DNA from: Calliopum simillimum
Taxonomy: Eukaryota > Arthropoda > Insecta > Diptera > Lauxaniidae
Direction of reading: 5' to 3'
NCBI GenBank assembly: GCA_951812925.1
Contig: OX638372.1
Location: 65,241,407-65,305,406, forward strand
DNA: 64,000 nucleotides
Shown here piece by piece: positions 34,786 to 46,611 of the stretch (position 1 is its first letter; each line of letters opens with the position of its first letter). The notes under the pieces are model-generated. The model was not told where the DNA came from, made no database searches, and was given only the letters and a program-made list of their open reading frames with translations. Made by a program: the position numbers and the translations under genes.

Positions 34786-37689
34786 TTTTAAAAAAAATCT
34801 GCCATGCAGTTTTGAAAAAAAAAAAAAAAAACTCTCTCCTGCAAAATTTGCTTTTTAAAGAATACCATATTTTTGCGGTTAGGGCTCGGTATTGTGATTC
34901 AAACATACTTATAAGCAGGGACTAAACCGATTTCGTTACATATTCATATAATTATGTACATAGATTTCAATTAACATTTACTTTTTTTCGCAGTGTTGAG
35001 TTAGCAATATTAACAACGATCTCTTAGGTGCGTCTGACTTTTGTTTCTAAAAAAAATTATAAAAAATAAATATATTAAGAAGAAACTTTACGCAAAGGGT
35101 TATCTGTGTTAAGGTCTTTAGAGATTAGAATATTTAAATTTAAAAATAATTTAAATATCATTTGCGACATTCATGGACAGTAACCAAGCACCACAACGCT
35201 GGCAGGTACAACATTGTACTCACAGCAACAACATTTAATGGGTACTGCCAACTCAGTGCTTTACGTTTTCATTATTTATTTTATTTCTTTTTCTTTTTTT
35301 GTAATGGATGCAAACTCCAACTGCAAGTGCAATGACAAGAGCATGAAAATTGAGATTTCAGCAGCAAAAAAAAAAAATATTTTATGCTGGTGACAGTAGT
35401 AACAGCAAAAACAACCTTCGTGACGCAACGTACATAGTTGAATGCTGTAACGAACAAAGATATGCCGCAGGTGCTATCTAGAGCAGAAATATAGCAATGG
35501 ATACTGTGAAAATTCGATACATTTTCTTTTAAGAGTCGATTTTTTCATATCATCTTTAAAGCTTCAAGAATTACTCAAGCCAAGGCGGGACTGATCAATG
35601 AGCCAAAACTTGAGCTGCACTTCATTAAATGCTTTAGAAATTTCGAAACCAAATTTTGAATACGCGTACTGATATTTAATTTATAATAATGTACTTAAAT
35701 GAAGAAGTATGTGAGTGATCAGTTATATTTGCAGGAAGACTGAACGATTGTGTACCAGCAAGATATTATTGGAAATGAAAAAGGCACACACAAGCAACGA
35801 TAAAATAGAAAATGCTAAGGGTTGCGAGAGGCCATAATTTTTCGAGCGCACAAGCAAAACACATATGAGCAAATTGTTTCTGCATGTTTATGTTTTTTTA
35901 TCGAACCTAAAGTTGAATATGTCAGCAAACTCAAAAACACATGAAAATTGTTGCAAAAAATTAATTACAGCTAGCTTTCGAGCGCACAAGCAAACAAAAA
36001 AAAAAACGTTTTAAGGTTTTTTTGTACACGCAAGACTAAGTGTTTTTATTGGTTGTTGTTTTTTTTTTTAATTTAAAAAAGTTTGAATAGACATTTTCTT
36101 TTTCGAAATTTATATAGGGCCAAAACTTTATGCGCGGGCAAAGTTTTGAAATTTTTACTTCAGAGGAGCAGGATGCATGTAAAACTTTAATACTCCTGAG
36201 GTTCATGCGCGCAGCCGAAAGCAAATTTTCTAAATTTTCCTTTTAATAATATGGTTACCTGCTCCAAAAACAACTTCAATGCTTTTTCCACAGATATCAT
36301 AGCTCTGTACTTTCAAGATGATATTTGAGTAGTAACCTTAAAGTTATGGCTGTGTTTATTGGAAAATGCAACAACGTTGGACGCTTCATGCGCGGTTATT
36401 TTACGTACAAGTGATGCTAGTTAAATGTAATGCCATCAGCAAGAAAATATGTCTGGCCGCTTCCTGCTGATTATTATTTTATTGCAGCACTCTTGTGATT
36501 AAGTCAAGATGTTGAAAAATGGCAGTGCACCACGGTAGAAATGCGAGGAAACGAATACATAAACGTAAAGGAAACAAGTGGCAGTTGAATAGACAGTTGT
36601 CTGGATAGCCAAAAGTGCAGATTGCATACTTATTTATAAAAATGCAGTTTGTATATCCGCGAAACTTTACAATGTCATGATAAAAAAGAATGTATACATT
36701 TTTTTTTTGCTTTAACTTAAAGTGCAATTTTAATACAAAAAAAAATTAAAAACGTCACGAAATTTTAAGTGAAACATGAACATTCAAGTTTGAAGTTCTG
36801 GAGTTAATGTGTAACAATTTTTTATTTTTTTATTTTTTTTTGGAATTTTTCAATAAAAAAATAGCTTTAAACAATCAAAATGCATGTAAAATGTTATCAT
36901 AACTTGGCAGTTTTGTCGACTTTTCGAAACGTTTAAATTTCGTTTCAAATATACATCCATTTGTAGTTGAAAATACATAACAGGGCAAATAATCTCGCGC
37001 AAAATACTGCCTAGTTGCTCAATGTGTAACGTTAAATGTTGAGCATATACTCTAAGAATTCAGCGACCATTCCTTAACTGAAAATTCATCAGAAAGAACA
37101 CGTTTGTGCGAAACAGAAAATGCGAAGCCTTTTTCGATTTTTCATGTCTTATCTAAAAGAATTACACCCAAACATAACTGCGAAAAAAAAAAAAAATTAA
37201 AATTCAAACCGTAGCGCTCTCAGTTTGCACCACCCTGTATGTTTGTATATTAAAACCTGGGGCAATGTTTTACCATTAATATGCTACCCCTTAGCTTGAG
37301 TGTTTATGTTAACTACAATACAAAATACATATCTCTTATGAACTATCACACCGGAAACATTATGTTTTTCTTAATGATCAATTTTACTGATGATTATGTG
37401 TATTTTTATCAGCATGCTGTCAACCACAACATCCGAAGCTATTTGTGGTCAGGAAATATCGATTTGTTGCAGAATAAACGCTAAAATGTTGTTATTGATA
37501 ACATTTTAACTATTAAATTACGGTAATGAAAACAAAGATGTTTATAAATAAAGGCGAAAATATACCAAAAATATGATAAATTATGAGTGAGATATTTGTT
37601 TGCACAAATAAAAATTCTGCACGATGAAAAATATCTACTAGCAGCGATACAGGGGTACAGGAAAAAAATATCTTGAAGCAATTATTAGC
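34786..37689. other. Non-coding DNA
   Basis: No gene is visible. GAGCGCACAAGCAAA recurs at about 35846 and 35980. CACCACCCTGTATG near 37231 resembles the tip of an unidentified DNA element. Otherwise AT-rich sequence. Confidence 0.45.
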
Positions 37690-39310
37690 CGTGTTCGTTG
37701 AAAAAAAACTTTATAAATATTTGTAAATGTTTATAAAGCTCTTATGACGCAAGTGGCTGTGATCATCTCACTTTTTTCGAAATTTGCAGTTGGGTTCTCT
37801 GATTTTTATAAAAATTCACAGAGATGTTCTAAGTGCGTAGCATGGAGACTTCTCATTATTAGTTTTGCGAAAAAAAATTTTTTTTCCAAGTTATGAGCAT
37901 GGAACTTCAGAGTGTCCAAGTGGTGTTTTTGCGAAAAATCGATGCAATTTTTTTTTGTAAGTCCCGCCATTTTGTCAAAAATAAGTTTTTTAAATTTTTG
38001 TTTTCGGATTCTTGTAGCATTTTAAACGTTAATTTATTTTCTATTTTTGAATTTGGAAAATTTTTAAAATTTACAAAATGGCGTACATTTTTTGAAAAAT
38101 CTTAAAAGTTGATTATCTCAAAATAATATTCTTTATATTTCTTTATTTTTTTTTTACAAAAAGGTGAATGAAATACAAACATTTTGTAGAAGACTTGTTT
38201 TGCGCTAAATGGCTGCGAGAGCCACAGGAACATTTTTTCTAAAAAGTCACGTGACAATTTTTTTAACTTTGTTTTGTGCTTTCATTTACACCCACTAGGT
38301 GGCCAAAAAAAAAATTTCAAAGTACAAGGATATAATTTCCATTACTTAGAAAATAGAAACTATACCAAAAAAACCAATATTTCCTATATGAATCATAAAA
38401 ATAAGTATTGACGAAATGACGGCCATATTTTTTTTCTTAAAAGTTTTTTTAATGAAATCTTTTGAAAGGTTATGATGAACATTCGTTTTTCAAAACACTT
38501 TAGTAAAAAAAAATAAAAAAATTTTTTTTTGGAAAATTGATTTTTAAGATTTTTCAAAACATGGCCGTCATTTCGTCAATACTTATTTTCATGATTCATA
38601 TAGGAAATATTGGTTTTTTTGGTATAGCTTCTATTTTCTAAGTAATGGAAGTTATATCCTTGTACTTTGAAATTTTTTTTTTTTTGGCCACCTAGTGGGT
38701 GTAAATGAAAGCACAAAACAAAGTTAAAAAAATTGTCACGTGACTTTTTAGAAAAAAAGTTCCTGTGGCTCCCGCAGCCATTTAGCGCAAAACAAGCCTT
38801 CTACAAAATGTTTGTATTTTATTCACTTTTTTGTAAAAAAAAAATAAAGAAATAAAAAGAATATTATTTTGAGATAATCAACTTTTAAGATTTTTCAAAA
38901 AGTGGCCGCCATTTTCTAAATTTTCAAAATTTTCCAAATTCAAAAATGGAAAATAAATTAACGTTTAAAATGCTACAAGAATCCGAAAACAAAAATTTAA
39001 AAAACTTATTTTTGACAAAATGGCGGGACTTAGAAAAAAAAATTGCATCGATTTTTCGCAAAAACACCACTTGGACACCCTGAAGTTCCATGCCCATAAC
39101 TTGGAAAAAAAATTTTTTTTCGCAAAACTAATAATGAGTAGTCTCCATGCTAAGCACTTAGAACATCTCTGTGAATTTTTATAAAAATCAGAGAACCCAA
39201 CTGCAAATTTCGAAAAAAGTGAGATGATCACAGCCAAGTATGAAATTTTTGTTTCAACGAACGCTTTTTGTTAAAAACTTTATGAATATTTACAAATTGT
39301 TATAAAGTTT
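37690..39310. mobile_element. Large palindromic (fold-back) element, ~1.6 kb
   Basis: The left arm (37751 onward, starting AAGTGGCTGTGATCATCTCA) is mirrored almost to the centre near 38495 by the right arm ending at 39239. Arms are about 740 bp and largely identical. Outside the perfect part, GTTCGTTGAA at 37694 is mirrored by TTCAACGAAC at 39263, so the true ends lie further out, with unequal insertions containing CTTTATAAATATTTGTAAA-type words on each side. Mirrored frames of 70 and 90 codons (37893-38105 plus, 38965-39237 minus) simply reflect the palindrome. No transposase is present. Confidence 0.88.
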
Positions 39311-39743
39311 TTTTTTTTTTATTGTGGGCAGAAATTTGAAAATACATTCATCCATAAATCTGTATCCATGGTCAAAATCACTACCTACATATTGAGTAAA
39401 TTTTTGAATTAGTGTCAAAAGAATATCAAAATAGGTTTTCCGGTAGTAGAACAATTACCTGGAGCGAAAAAAAATTCCACACGCCTGCTTCAAAATCCAT
39501 GCGATATCAATTATTTTTCGTTTTGCAGGTTTTTAAAAGAAAAGTCTTCCATTAAAAAAAATTAGGTCCTTTTTGTTGGAAATCTTATGCTCTAGAAATA
39601 ATATTAATATGTATTTGTAAGCCAAAAAGTAACCAATTAGGAGATATTTAATAAAAATGATTTTTTTGGCCGTTATGCCAATTATTTCGGTTCGAAAAAC
39701 GGTTTAAGCTTTATTTTCGGGAATAACTCATTAATTACACCAC

Positions 39744-40908
39744 CGTTCGACACAAAAAAAAAAACACATGAGAAAATCCAAAAAATTCTTAAAGTAGACG
39801 TTAAAAAAAATACCCGTGTCTCGTGGTTTTTCTCCAGCACGTCACATTTTTTTTAATCGATTTTTGAAGTTTTTTTATCCACTGTACATGAAAGAAACAA
39901 AAATACCGCATTCTTGTGTTAAATCGATGAATTTAACTATATGATCCTTACATTTGAGGTGTATCATGTGTTGAGCAATCTTATGCAGGATATTGCGGGG
40001 AATATTTTTGTAGAAAATTTTAACCCTGTACAACCCCCACATGTGGGTCATTTTTGCTCTTTTCTTAAAAAGGTACAAAAATGACACCTAAAACAGGGGA
40101 ATATTGAATCAGTATGTACTACAGAAATATTTGCTATACAATTTCACTACTTGTTGCTGAACACTAAAAAAGCAAAATTTTATCCCGAAAGCAAAAAAAA
40201 AACTCGTTCTCACAAGATTATAACAAAATCACACAAGGATCATTTTCTTAGAAAACATTAACCTATTATATCCTGTTTTTATGGGTCTTTTTGACTTTTT
40301 TCTAAAACTGACCCACAATGGGTTAAAAAATTTTGCAAAAATATCCTACAAAAAATTTCACTTAGAGTTACCAAAGACGAAAAATTCTTTTAACTTAAGG
40401 CAAGCGCGTCACGGATGTAATTAATTTACAATGTGAAAAGTCCTAATTGATTTTAACGATTTTTTTGGTTTCGGGCTCAAATTTCGACCATTACGTGTTT
40501 AGAAACTAGTAGTGAAATTTTATTGCAAATATTTCTGTAGAACATACTGACTCAATATATCCATGTTTTGGGTGTCATTTTTGTACCTTTTTAAGAAAAG
40601 GACAAAAATGACCCACATATCGCAGTTAAACAGGGTTAAAATTTTCTACAAAAATATTTCCCGTAATATCCTGCATAAGTTTGCTGAGCACTTGATACAC
40701 CTTAGATGTAAGGATCATATAGTTAAATTCATCGATTTAATACAAGAATGCGGTATTTTTGTTTTTTCATGAAGAGTGGATAAAAAAACTTCAAAAATCG
40801 ATTAAAAAAATGTGACGTGCTGGAGAAAAACCACGAGAAACGGGTATTTTTTTTAATGTATACTTTAAGAATTTTTTGGATTTTCTAATGTGTTTTAAAA
40901 AAAGTTCA
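39744..40908. mobile_element. Palindromic (fold-back) element, ~1.17 kb
   Basis: The arms (about 39744-40320 and 40335-40908) are reverse complements with more divergence than the neighbouring palindrome. Shared landmarks are CTCGTGGTTTTTCTCCAGCA near 39820 and its complement near 40825, AAATCGATGAATTTAACTAT near 39922 and its mirror near 40722, and AAAATGACCCACATATCG opposite CCACATGTGGGTCATTTTT. Mirrored frames (39875-40087 minus and 40563-40772 plus) give the same peptide with substitutions. This follows from the palindrome, although both copies of the frame have remained open. Confidence 0.88.
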
Positions 40909-43541
40909 AAATTGTCGATCAGTGTTATAGTTATTTACTTAGAGATTAAAAGGTACAACGATTCATTCCTTACATGAGAGGGAGTCTATGGAAAATTATG
41001 GTTTTTACTAGAGCCTACATAATAATTTCAGCAGAATTAACTTTAAAGTTTAAAAGTGATCTCCTGCAAGCAAAACCAATAACTTTATAGCTTATTTTAG
41101 CAAAATGTTTATTTATTTATTTTTTATCAGAAATAAGGGTATGGAGTTCATCTATCAAAAACTGTAGAAATTAGTGTTTGTTATTTTCGAAGAGTAAATC
41201 TTTTAATTTCAGGGAAAATATATTTATGAAAACTATCCCAGAGTAAAATTGAACTTTCCATCAATACAGAATATGCCCGTAGCAGTGTTGATCTTCGATC
41301 TGGACGTTGAGCTTTATTCTTGGTTTTGATATTGTGTCTTGGCTTTGGAAATATATAAAAATTCTGATAAAATTGCTTAAAAGTGTGCAAAATTTACGAA
41401 CCTAACTTTTTCAAAGCACTTGAGTTTACGAAGTACGTACCAAATTCTGTATTGAGAGATGATTATGTTAGAAAGTGGTATGACTATAAATGACCAAGAA
41501 CGTTTATCATCTATGTCATGACCAAGACCTAGACTGCTATGGTCTTGGCCTTGGACATTAAGTTTTCATCTTGTTAAAATTATATCAGCATCTTAGTTTT
41601 GTTCTCGAAAAATTACCAAGACCAATACTGTTTTCGCTCATCACTACAGAAGGTGAAATTTACAGCAATTAATTAAAATAAATATTACCACCATGCATTT
41701 TTAGCAGCACGACTTTATTGACAAATTAAAATCGTACACCATTCTGCGGTAAGAATGCGTTAAAAACGACATTATATCGTTATTTTTTCATTAATTAGAA
41801 ATATAAATTTTAATTTGTTTAATTAAGATTGTATAAATCTAACACAAACGACAAATTTTCATAGGGTAAAAGCATTTTAAGATTTTACTGAAAAACAAGT
41901 TGTAACCCAATCCGTTTGAGAAATTTCGAAATTTGTGTCTACTTGTCAACTTGTCTACTTGTGGCCAAAAGTCAACTAGAAAAGATTATTGGAAAAGGAA
42001 ATTTAAGGTTTGGGGAAGTTTTGGAGGAAAATCAAAGTCAACGATTTTAAGTTTTTTTTTATGTCTAAAATCTAATAGTTATTCAAGGCCGACCATAGTA
42101 AGAATTATATTACAAAAACTTACTTCATTGATAGATGAACATCATCAGCAACATTAAAAAAAAAAACATTTAAAGTGATTTTCGATTAACCGGTTGAACC
42201 TGCCTAAAATAACAACAACCAAGCGCGGATTTGAAGTTTTATTTCATTTACAAGAAATTAATCTTTAAATATGTACTTCACAATCGTGACGGGAAGAAAA
42301 AAGACACAAACTTTTAGCGCTAAAATTAAATCATAGACCTGTTTAAAGAATAATAATCAGTGAACCATATTACGTAATATGTGTACATACTATAAATGAG
42401 ATAATTCTATAGATGCTGTTGATGACAAAAGCAAAAGAGAATATTTTAAAGTAAAGTGATAAAAGAGAAGACAAAAATTAACAATACATGAATAAAATAT
42501 AAATGATCACATTTTGAAACTCAATTTATTGCCTGAAAAACGAAAAAAAATCCAATTCAACTGAATCCAAGAAAATGGCAAAATTAACTCTTGATTATCA
42601 CAATGATGCTGATGATGATGCTCGTGATGACAATACAAATAAGATGAGTTTTTGTCGCACCCACCACAATCGAGGAAAATACACCACAGCATCAAATCAG
42701 TTAAGTGGAGAAACTCGTATAACCGAAGGCCAAAAATAATAATAACAAAAATGTAAGCTTTGCCTCACTTGAGATTTGTGCATAGGTTCTCTGATATGCG
42801 TTCTCCCCCCTACATGTGTACGACGTAACACTGTCGTACAATGTCTCAAATGTGTCGCATCCATATCAATTTCCATTAGTCAATGTCAGTTGATTCTTGG
42901 CATTGCCATCATTTTCTTCTTTTATTTTAACGTTTGCATAGTTCATTAGACTTAATTTGAGTACAGGTTCAGTCAGGGGTTCTATTAAGGAAAATCATTG
43001 CAATTTTGCAAAACTGGCTGTTGAATAAAGTGATTTTCATGTCAAGGTATATTAAACGCAATAAAAATATTGTCGTACCAAATGAAATGAAATTTTCAAA
43101 AAGGAAACAGATTTACAAAATTTTAATACGACAGTCTGGAATATCAAGCAAATTCAGGGGGAAAAAAAAAGAAAATTGTCAATTACTTTTTAGTTGAATC
43201 TACTTAGGCGTCTGCATAGGCCCGGATAGAGTAAATTTTTGCTATAAGAAAAATTTTCATCTTCCTCAAGAAAACTATGTTTGCAATTATTCTGCATCTG
43301 TTAGTGGAAAAAGTTCTTTACATCATACAGTTCAGAGTCTTAAAATACGTCGAAATAAGAGGATTTCCTCGGAAGTTCAATTCTGTAATCGAGTTTAAAA
43401 AAACCAAAAAATTTTCGCCATACTATGAAAATTGTACCAGATTTCATAATAATACCTTCACTAGGTGCAGAGGTAAAATATTACAAATGTGGTGGATGCA
43501 GCGTCCCTCTTTTAATTTTTCCAATGTTGCTTATAAGATAT
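40909..43541. other. Non-coding DNA
   Basis: No gene is visible. GACCAAGACC-type words cluster at 41500-41640, as at 16.7 and 17.6 kb. GATGATG-type simple sequence lies near 42605. Remaining sequence is AT-rich. A 114-codon frame at 43277-43621 runs into the motif-cluster element and has no recognisable domain. Confidence 0.45.
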
Positions 43542-43551
43542 CACTCTCAAC

Positions 43552-43770
43552 GGTTACCGGACATAGTCCCAACGGACATAATCCCCACTTCATAAATGGG
43601 GATTATGTTCGAAAATCCTGAGCTGCGGCTGTTGTCAATAACAAAATATCGTTGTGGGGACTATGTCCGTTTTTTCCATTTTAGAAATGGGGACAATGTC
43701 CGAATTATTGGCGGACATAGTCCCCATTTCGTGAATGGGGATTATGTCCGTGGGGACTATGTCACGGCAC
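43552..43770. mobile_element. 219-bp element of inverted 14-bp motifs, 10-bp TSD
   Basis: Eight copies of GGGGACTATGTCCG or a close variant occur: minus at 43558, 43573 and 43712; plus at 43598, 43656, 43689, 43737 and 43752. They form two tight hairpins (43573-43611 and 43712-43750). The first and last 55 bp are imperfect inverted repeats. The block is flanked directly by CACTCTCAAC (43542-43551 and 43771-43780). Terminal inversion plus a 10-bp direct flank suggests a transposed MITE; 9-10 bp duplications are typical of Mutator-like transposases. I do not recognise the family. Confidence 0.7.
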
Positions 43771-43780
43771 CACTCTCAAC

Positions 43781-44310
43781 CATGTACCAAATTTTATAAT
43801 GATAAAAGTACATAGAGTATTTTAAGTATTTTGGTGTAGGGGTGCAAAGCCACCATATTTTAAGCCCCTCTCTATTAGTATAGTATTTTGTAAATTTTGC
43901 ACATTCTCAATATAAAGTTTAGTAGTAATAACTGATTCAGGTGCAAAGATATAGCAATTGATATATTTTTTTTTGTATGGGGGGTGCAACGGCCCCTTGT
44001 TCAATTTCCCCCAATTTCTGTAAGGCTTTTGGTGAACGTAGTATACTCTTGTTTACAAAGTTTTGTAACAATAACTTCTACAAGCGCAGAAATATAGCTA
44101 TTGAGATGCTTTTTGTATGGGGGTGCAGCGCCCTTTTGTTCCATTTCCTCCAGTTTTTGCAGGGTGTTTGGTAAACGCACAGTACTCTTTTTTACAGAGT
44201 ATTGTAATAATAGCTACTTCATGTACAGAGATAAAGAGTTTTGTTAATTTTTTCGTATGGAGGCTACCCCCCACACCCCCGCCAAAATCACTTCACTCTG
44301 TTTCGTGAGA
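43781..44310 (+). repeat. Tandem ~135-bp GC-rich module, four units
   Basis: Units start at about 43836, 43976, 44116 and 44250 with GTATGGGGGTGCAGCGCC or variants. Each then has CCCCTTGTTCAATTTC-like sequence, CAGTTTTTGCAGGG-like sequence, GTATACTCTTGTTTACA and a GTAACAATAACTTC-like segment. Unit order and spacing resemble the modules at 46.6-47.2 kb and 61.2-61.7 kb, so this is a diverged branch of the same family. Confidence 0.75.
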
Positions 44311-45660
44311 TTAATTGACATATTTTAACAGTTCTGCATACTAAAAAATGCATTTTGAATTATACACGGCTAGATTGTATGAAACCGTGCACTGTGCGGT
44401 GTGTCGAACGATAAAAAAATGTGAGGATCTCTTTTGTAGAGAAATACATGCCTTACAAATAACATGGATTTGTGTATACGAAAAAATTACCGTTTACCTA
44501 TTACCTTTTTTAAAATAAGCAGTTTTTCCAATACAAATATAATTTAAATTTCGTCATATGAGCACATAAGACGTTATTTCACATAAATTTCTACAATAAT
44601 TGCGTTGTAAAAAACCCATATTTTGATATAACTAAGTTCGTTTGTCGTTGACTTTCTTAAATATTAAACTATATATTTTGATTCGGAAAAATAGCTTATG
44701 TAGTTTTAAGCTCATGTTCAAATGCGAATGTACTTCTTAATTAGATAACTATAACTTCCCCAAAAGTTATACAATGTTGATCAAATTTTGTTCAAGGATA
44801 CTTTTAATACTCTCACGAAGATCGTCGTAGTGTTCCCAACTCAATTATAGCTTAAGTCGCCTTAAGCAGTTTTTCCTTTTTGTCACAGATATACATATTT
44901 AGGATTCTTGAAATTCTAAAAAACATAACATTTTATTTATTATATTAAAATTATCAATAAGTAGCATTATTGCGCCTACAACATTGCGATATTGGAATTA
45001 ACTTAGATTTGCTATTATCACAACCTCAAAAAATATATAAATAGAATAGTTGCCTAAAAAAATTCTGAAAAGAAAATTCTCAAGAATAAGCGAAATTTTT
45101 CATGTTACACAAAAATTCTATGTGCCACCCACAAAAAAAGAACGCGCAAACTTTTTTCTGTGTTTTTTTTTTTTTTTTTATAAAATAAAACTTCAACCTA
45201 AATTTTATTTTTAATTTAGTTCACAATGCAAAGGGTGATGAGGAGCTGTAATCAAAAGGGAAAAGGAACCACAAAGTTTTTTGTGTCAACGTAAATAACA
45301 CGTAGAAATTAAGGCAACACAACGAAATGTTGAAAATCAATTTAAAATTAGACAAAAAGAACAAAAGAAACATTTGGGGGGAAAAAAAAAATTTAAAAGT
45401 TTAAAAAAGAATGGGTTAAAATGATTTTTTTAGAATGTTCAAATTAAGCAATAAAAAGTAAATATTTTCAAAATAGGCAAATATTTGTTATAGACAATAC
45501 GTCGACCTCACAAGCAAAAAAAATTTATCAGTTGGGGGTAAACATTTAAGCTACTCGTAGTGCTTTACTCCTGGTTAAGCGCCTTAAAATGACACAGCTC
45601 ACAAATTTTTGTTCATTAAAGTGAAATAAGAATATTTTGAGTTTTTGTTTTTGTACTTAC
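44311..45660. other. Non-coding DNA flanking Nrg exon 2
   Basis: AT-rich sequence next to the donor site of Nrg exon 2 and therefore the start of its intron 2 on the minus strand. T/A runs at 45162-45180 and 45382-45390. Nothing else is recognised. Confidence 0.55.
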
Positions 45661-45790
45661 GTTGGGTCAGGATGTCCCTCAGCTTCACATTCAATTATGA
45701 ATGGTTTGTCACTTTCCTTATTCTGTTGTGCGACTTTAAATAGCAACTCATCGGTTGGTGGCTGTTTAATGATGCGAGGCGGTGAATTTA
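45661..45790 (-). CDS. Nrg: Neuroglian, exon 2 (start of Ig domain 1)
   Basis: The minus-strand exon of 130 bp lies between TTTTAG (acceptor, 45793-45791) and GTAAGTAC (donor, from 45660). Joined in phase to exon 1, it encodes 43 residues, including SPPRIIKQPPTDELLFKVA, QQNKESDKPFIIECEAEGHP and a split Thr codon. This aligns almost without gaps with the mature N-terminus of Drosophila Neuroglian, including the first Ig cysteine in IIECEA. Neuroglian is the fly L1-type cell-adhesion molecule: a single-pass membrane protein with six Ig and five fibronectin III domains, acting in axon guidance, glial contact and septate junctions. Those later domains are not in this window. The next exon should start with the Tyr-Ser-Trp region; I found none to the left. 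Confidence 0.95.
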
Positions 45791-46611
45791 CTAAAAATGA
45801 AAGAAAAGTGGGGAGTTTTGTAACAAAATCAAATCAAAACTTTTAATGCATTTACAGAAGAAACAAAAAAGTCATAATAAATTTTACTACTTGTCACATT
45901 ATTTTGTCTCATTAGCAATTAGTTGTTGTTGTGGCGCATTTTAACTTGGGGAAGTATACTCGTAAAACACTTAAAACTCCCTCATTTGCATTAATTTATT
46001 GACTACACAACTTCGACAACAACTTAAAACTTGGAACATTTATGTAGCGTGTCCCCAATCATAAATTCGCTCCAGCCCCTACAAATACTCCCAGCATACA
46101 AATGTGTGTGTGTGTGTATTTTTATCTAAATATACATACACACACTCGGATATACAAAAAGTATGCAAACTTTGAAAACTATTTCAAAGATCAACAACGA
46201 CAGACGTCAAGAGGACGGATAGACAATGCCGCGTCGCCGGTTGCTTGTCAACCCTCTCAATCGCTGTCACTTACGTTATTTGATTGTTTTGATTTTGTCA
46301 TTATCTTCTGAGTGAAACTGCTGACTTTGCTTCAAATTACTGCCTGTTATTTAGAGTTTAAAGATTAACACACTCTTTCAAGTGTTCTTTGGAGTTTCTT
46401 TAAAGAGATTTATTGTATTAGCATTTATTTGATGGCATTTTGAGAGTTGTTTCTATGATTTTTGCATTTATTGTCAATGATTGTGATTACCACATCCTAA
46501 GGACTGTATACAGGGTAGTTTTATTTATAACCAACTTTCAACAGAAGATTTTTAAAGAAAAAAATGAAAACTTTGTTTCAACCTGGAGCCAAAAGACACG
46601 ATATAATATAA

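Noticed and set aside
37893..39237. Pair of mirrored frames (70 and 90 codons) as a gene pair
   Set aside because: They are the same sequence in the two arms of one palindrome.
42600..42635. CTGATGATG near 42609 as a hammerhead core
   Set aside because: It is part of a GATGATG simple repeat with no GAAA and no pairing arms.
43277..43621. 114-codon frame on the plus strand
   Set aside because: It starts in AT-rich DNA and its last third runs through the motif-cluster element; no domain or splice support.
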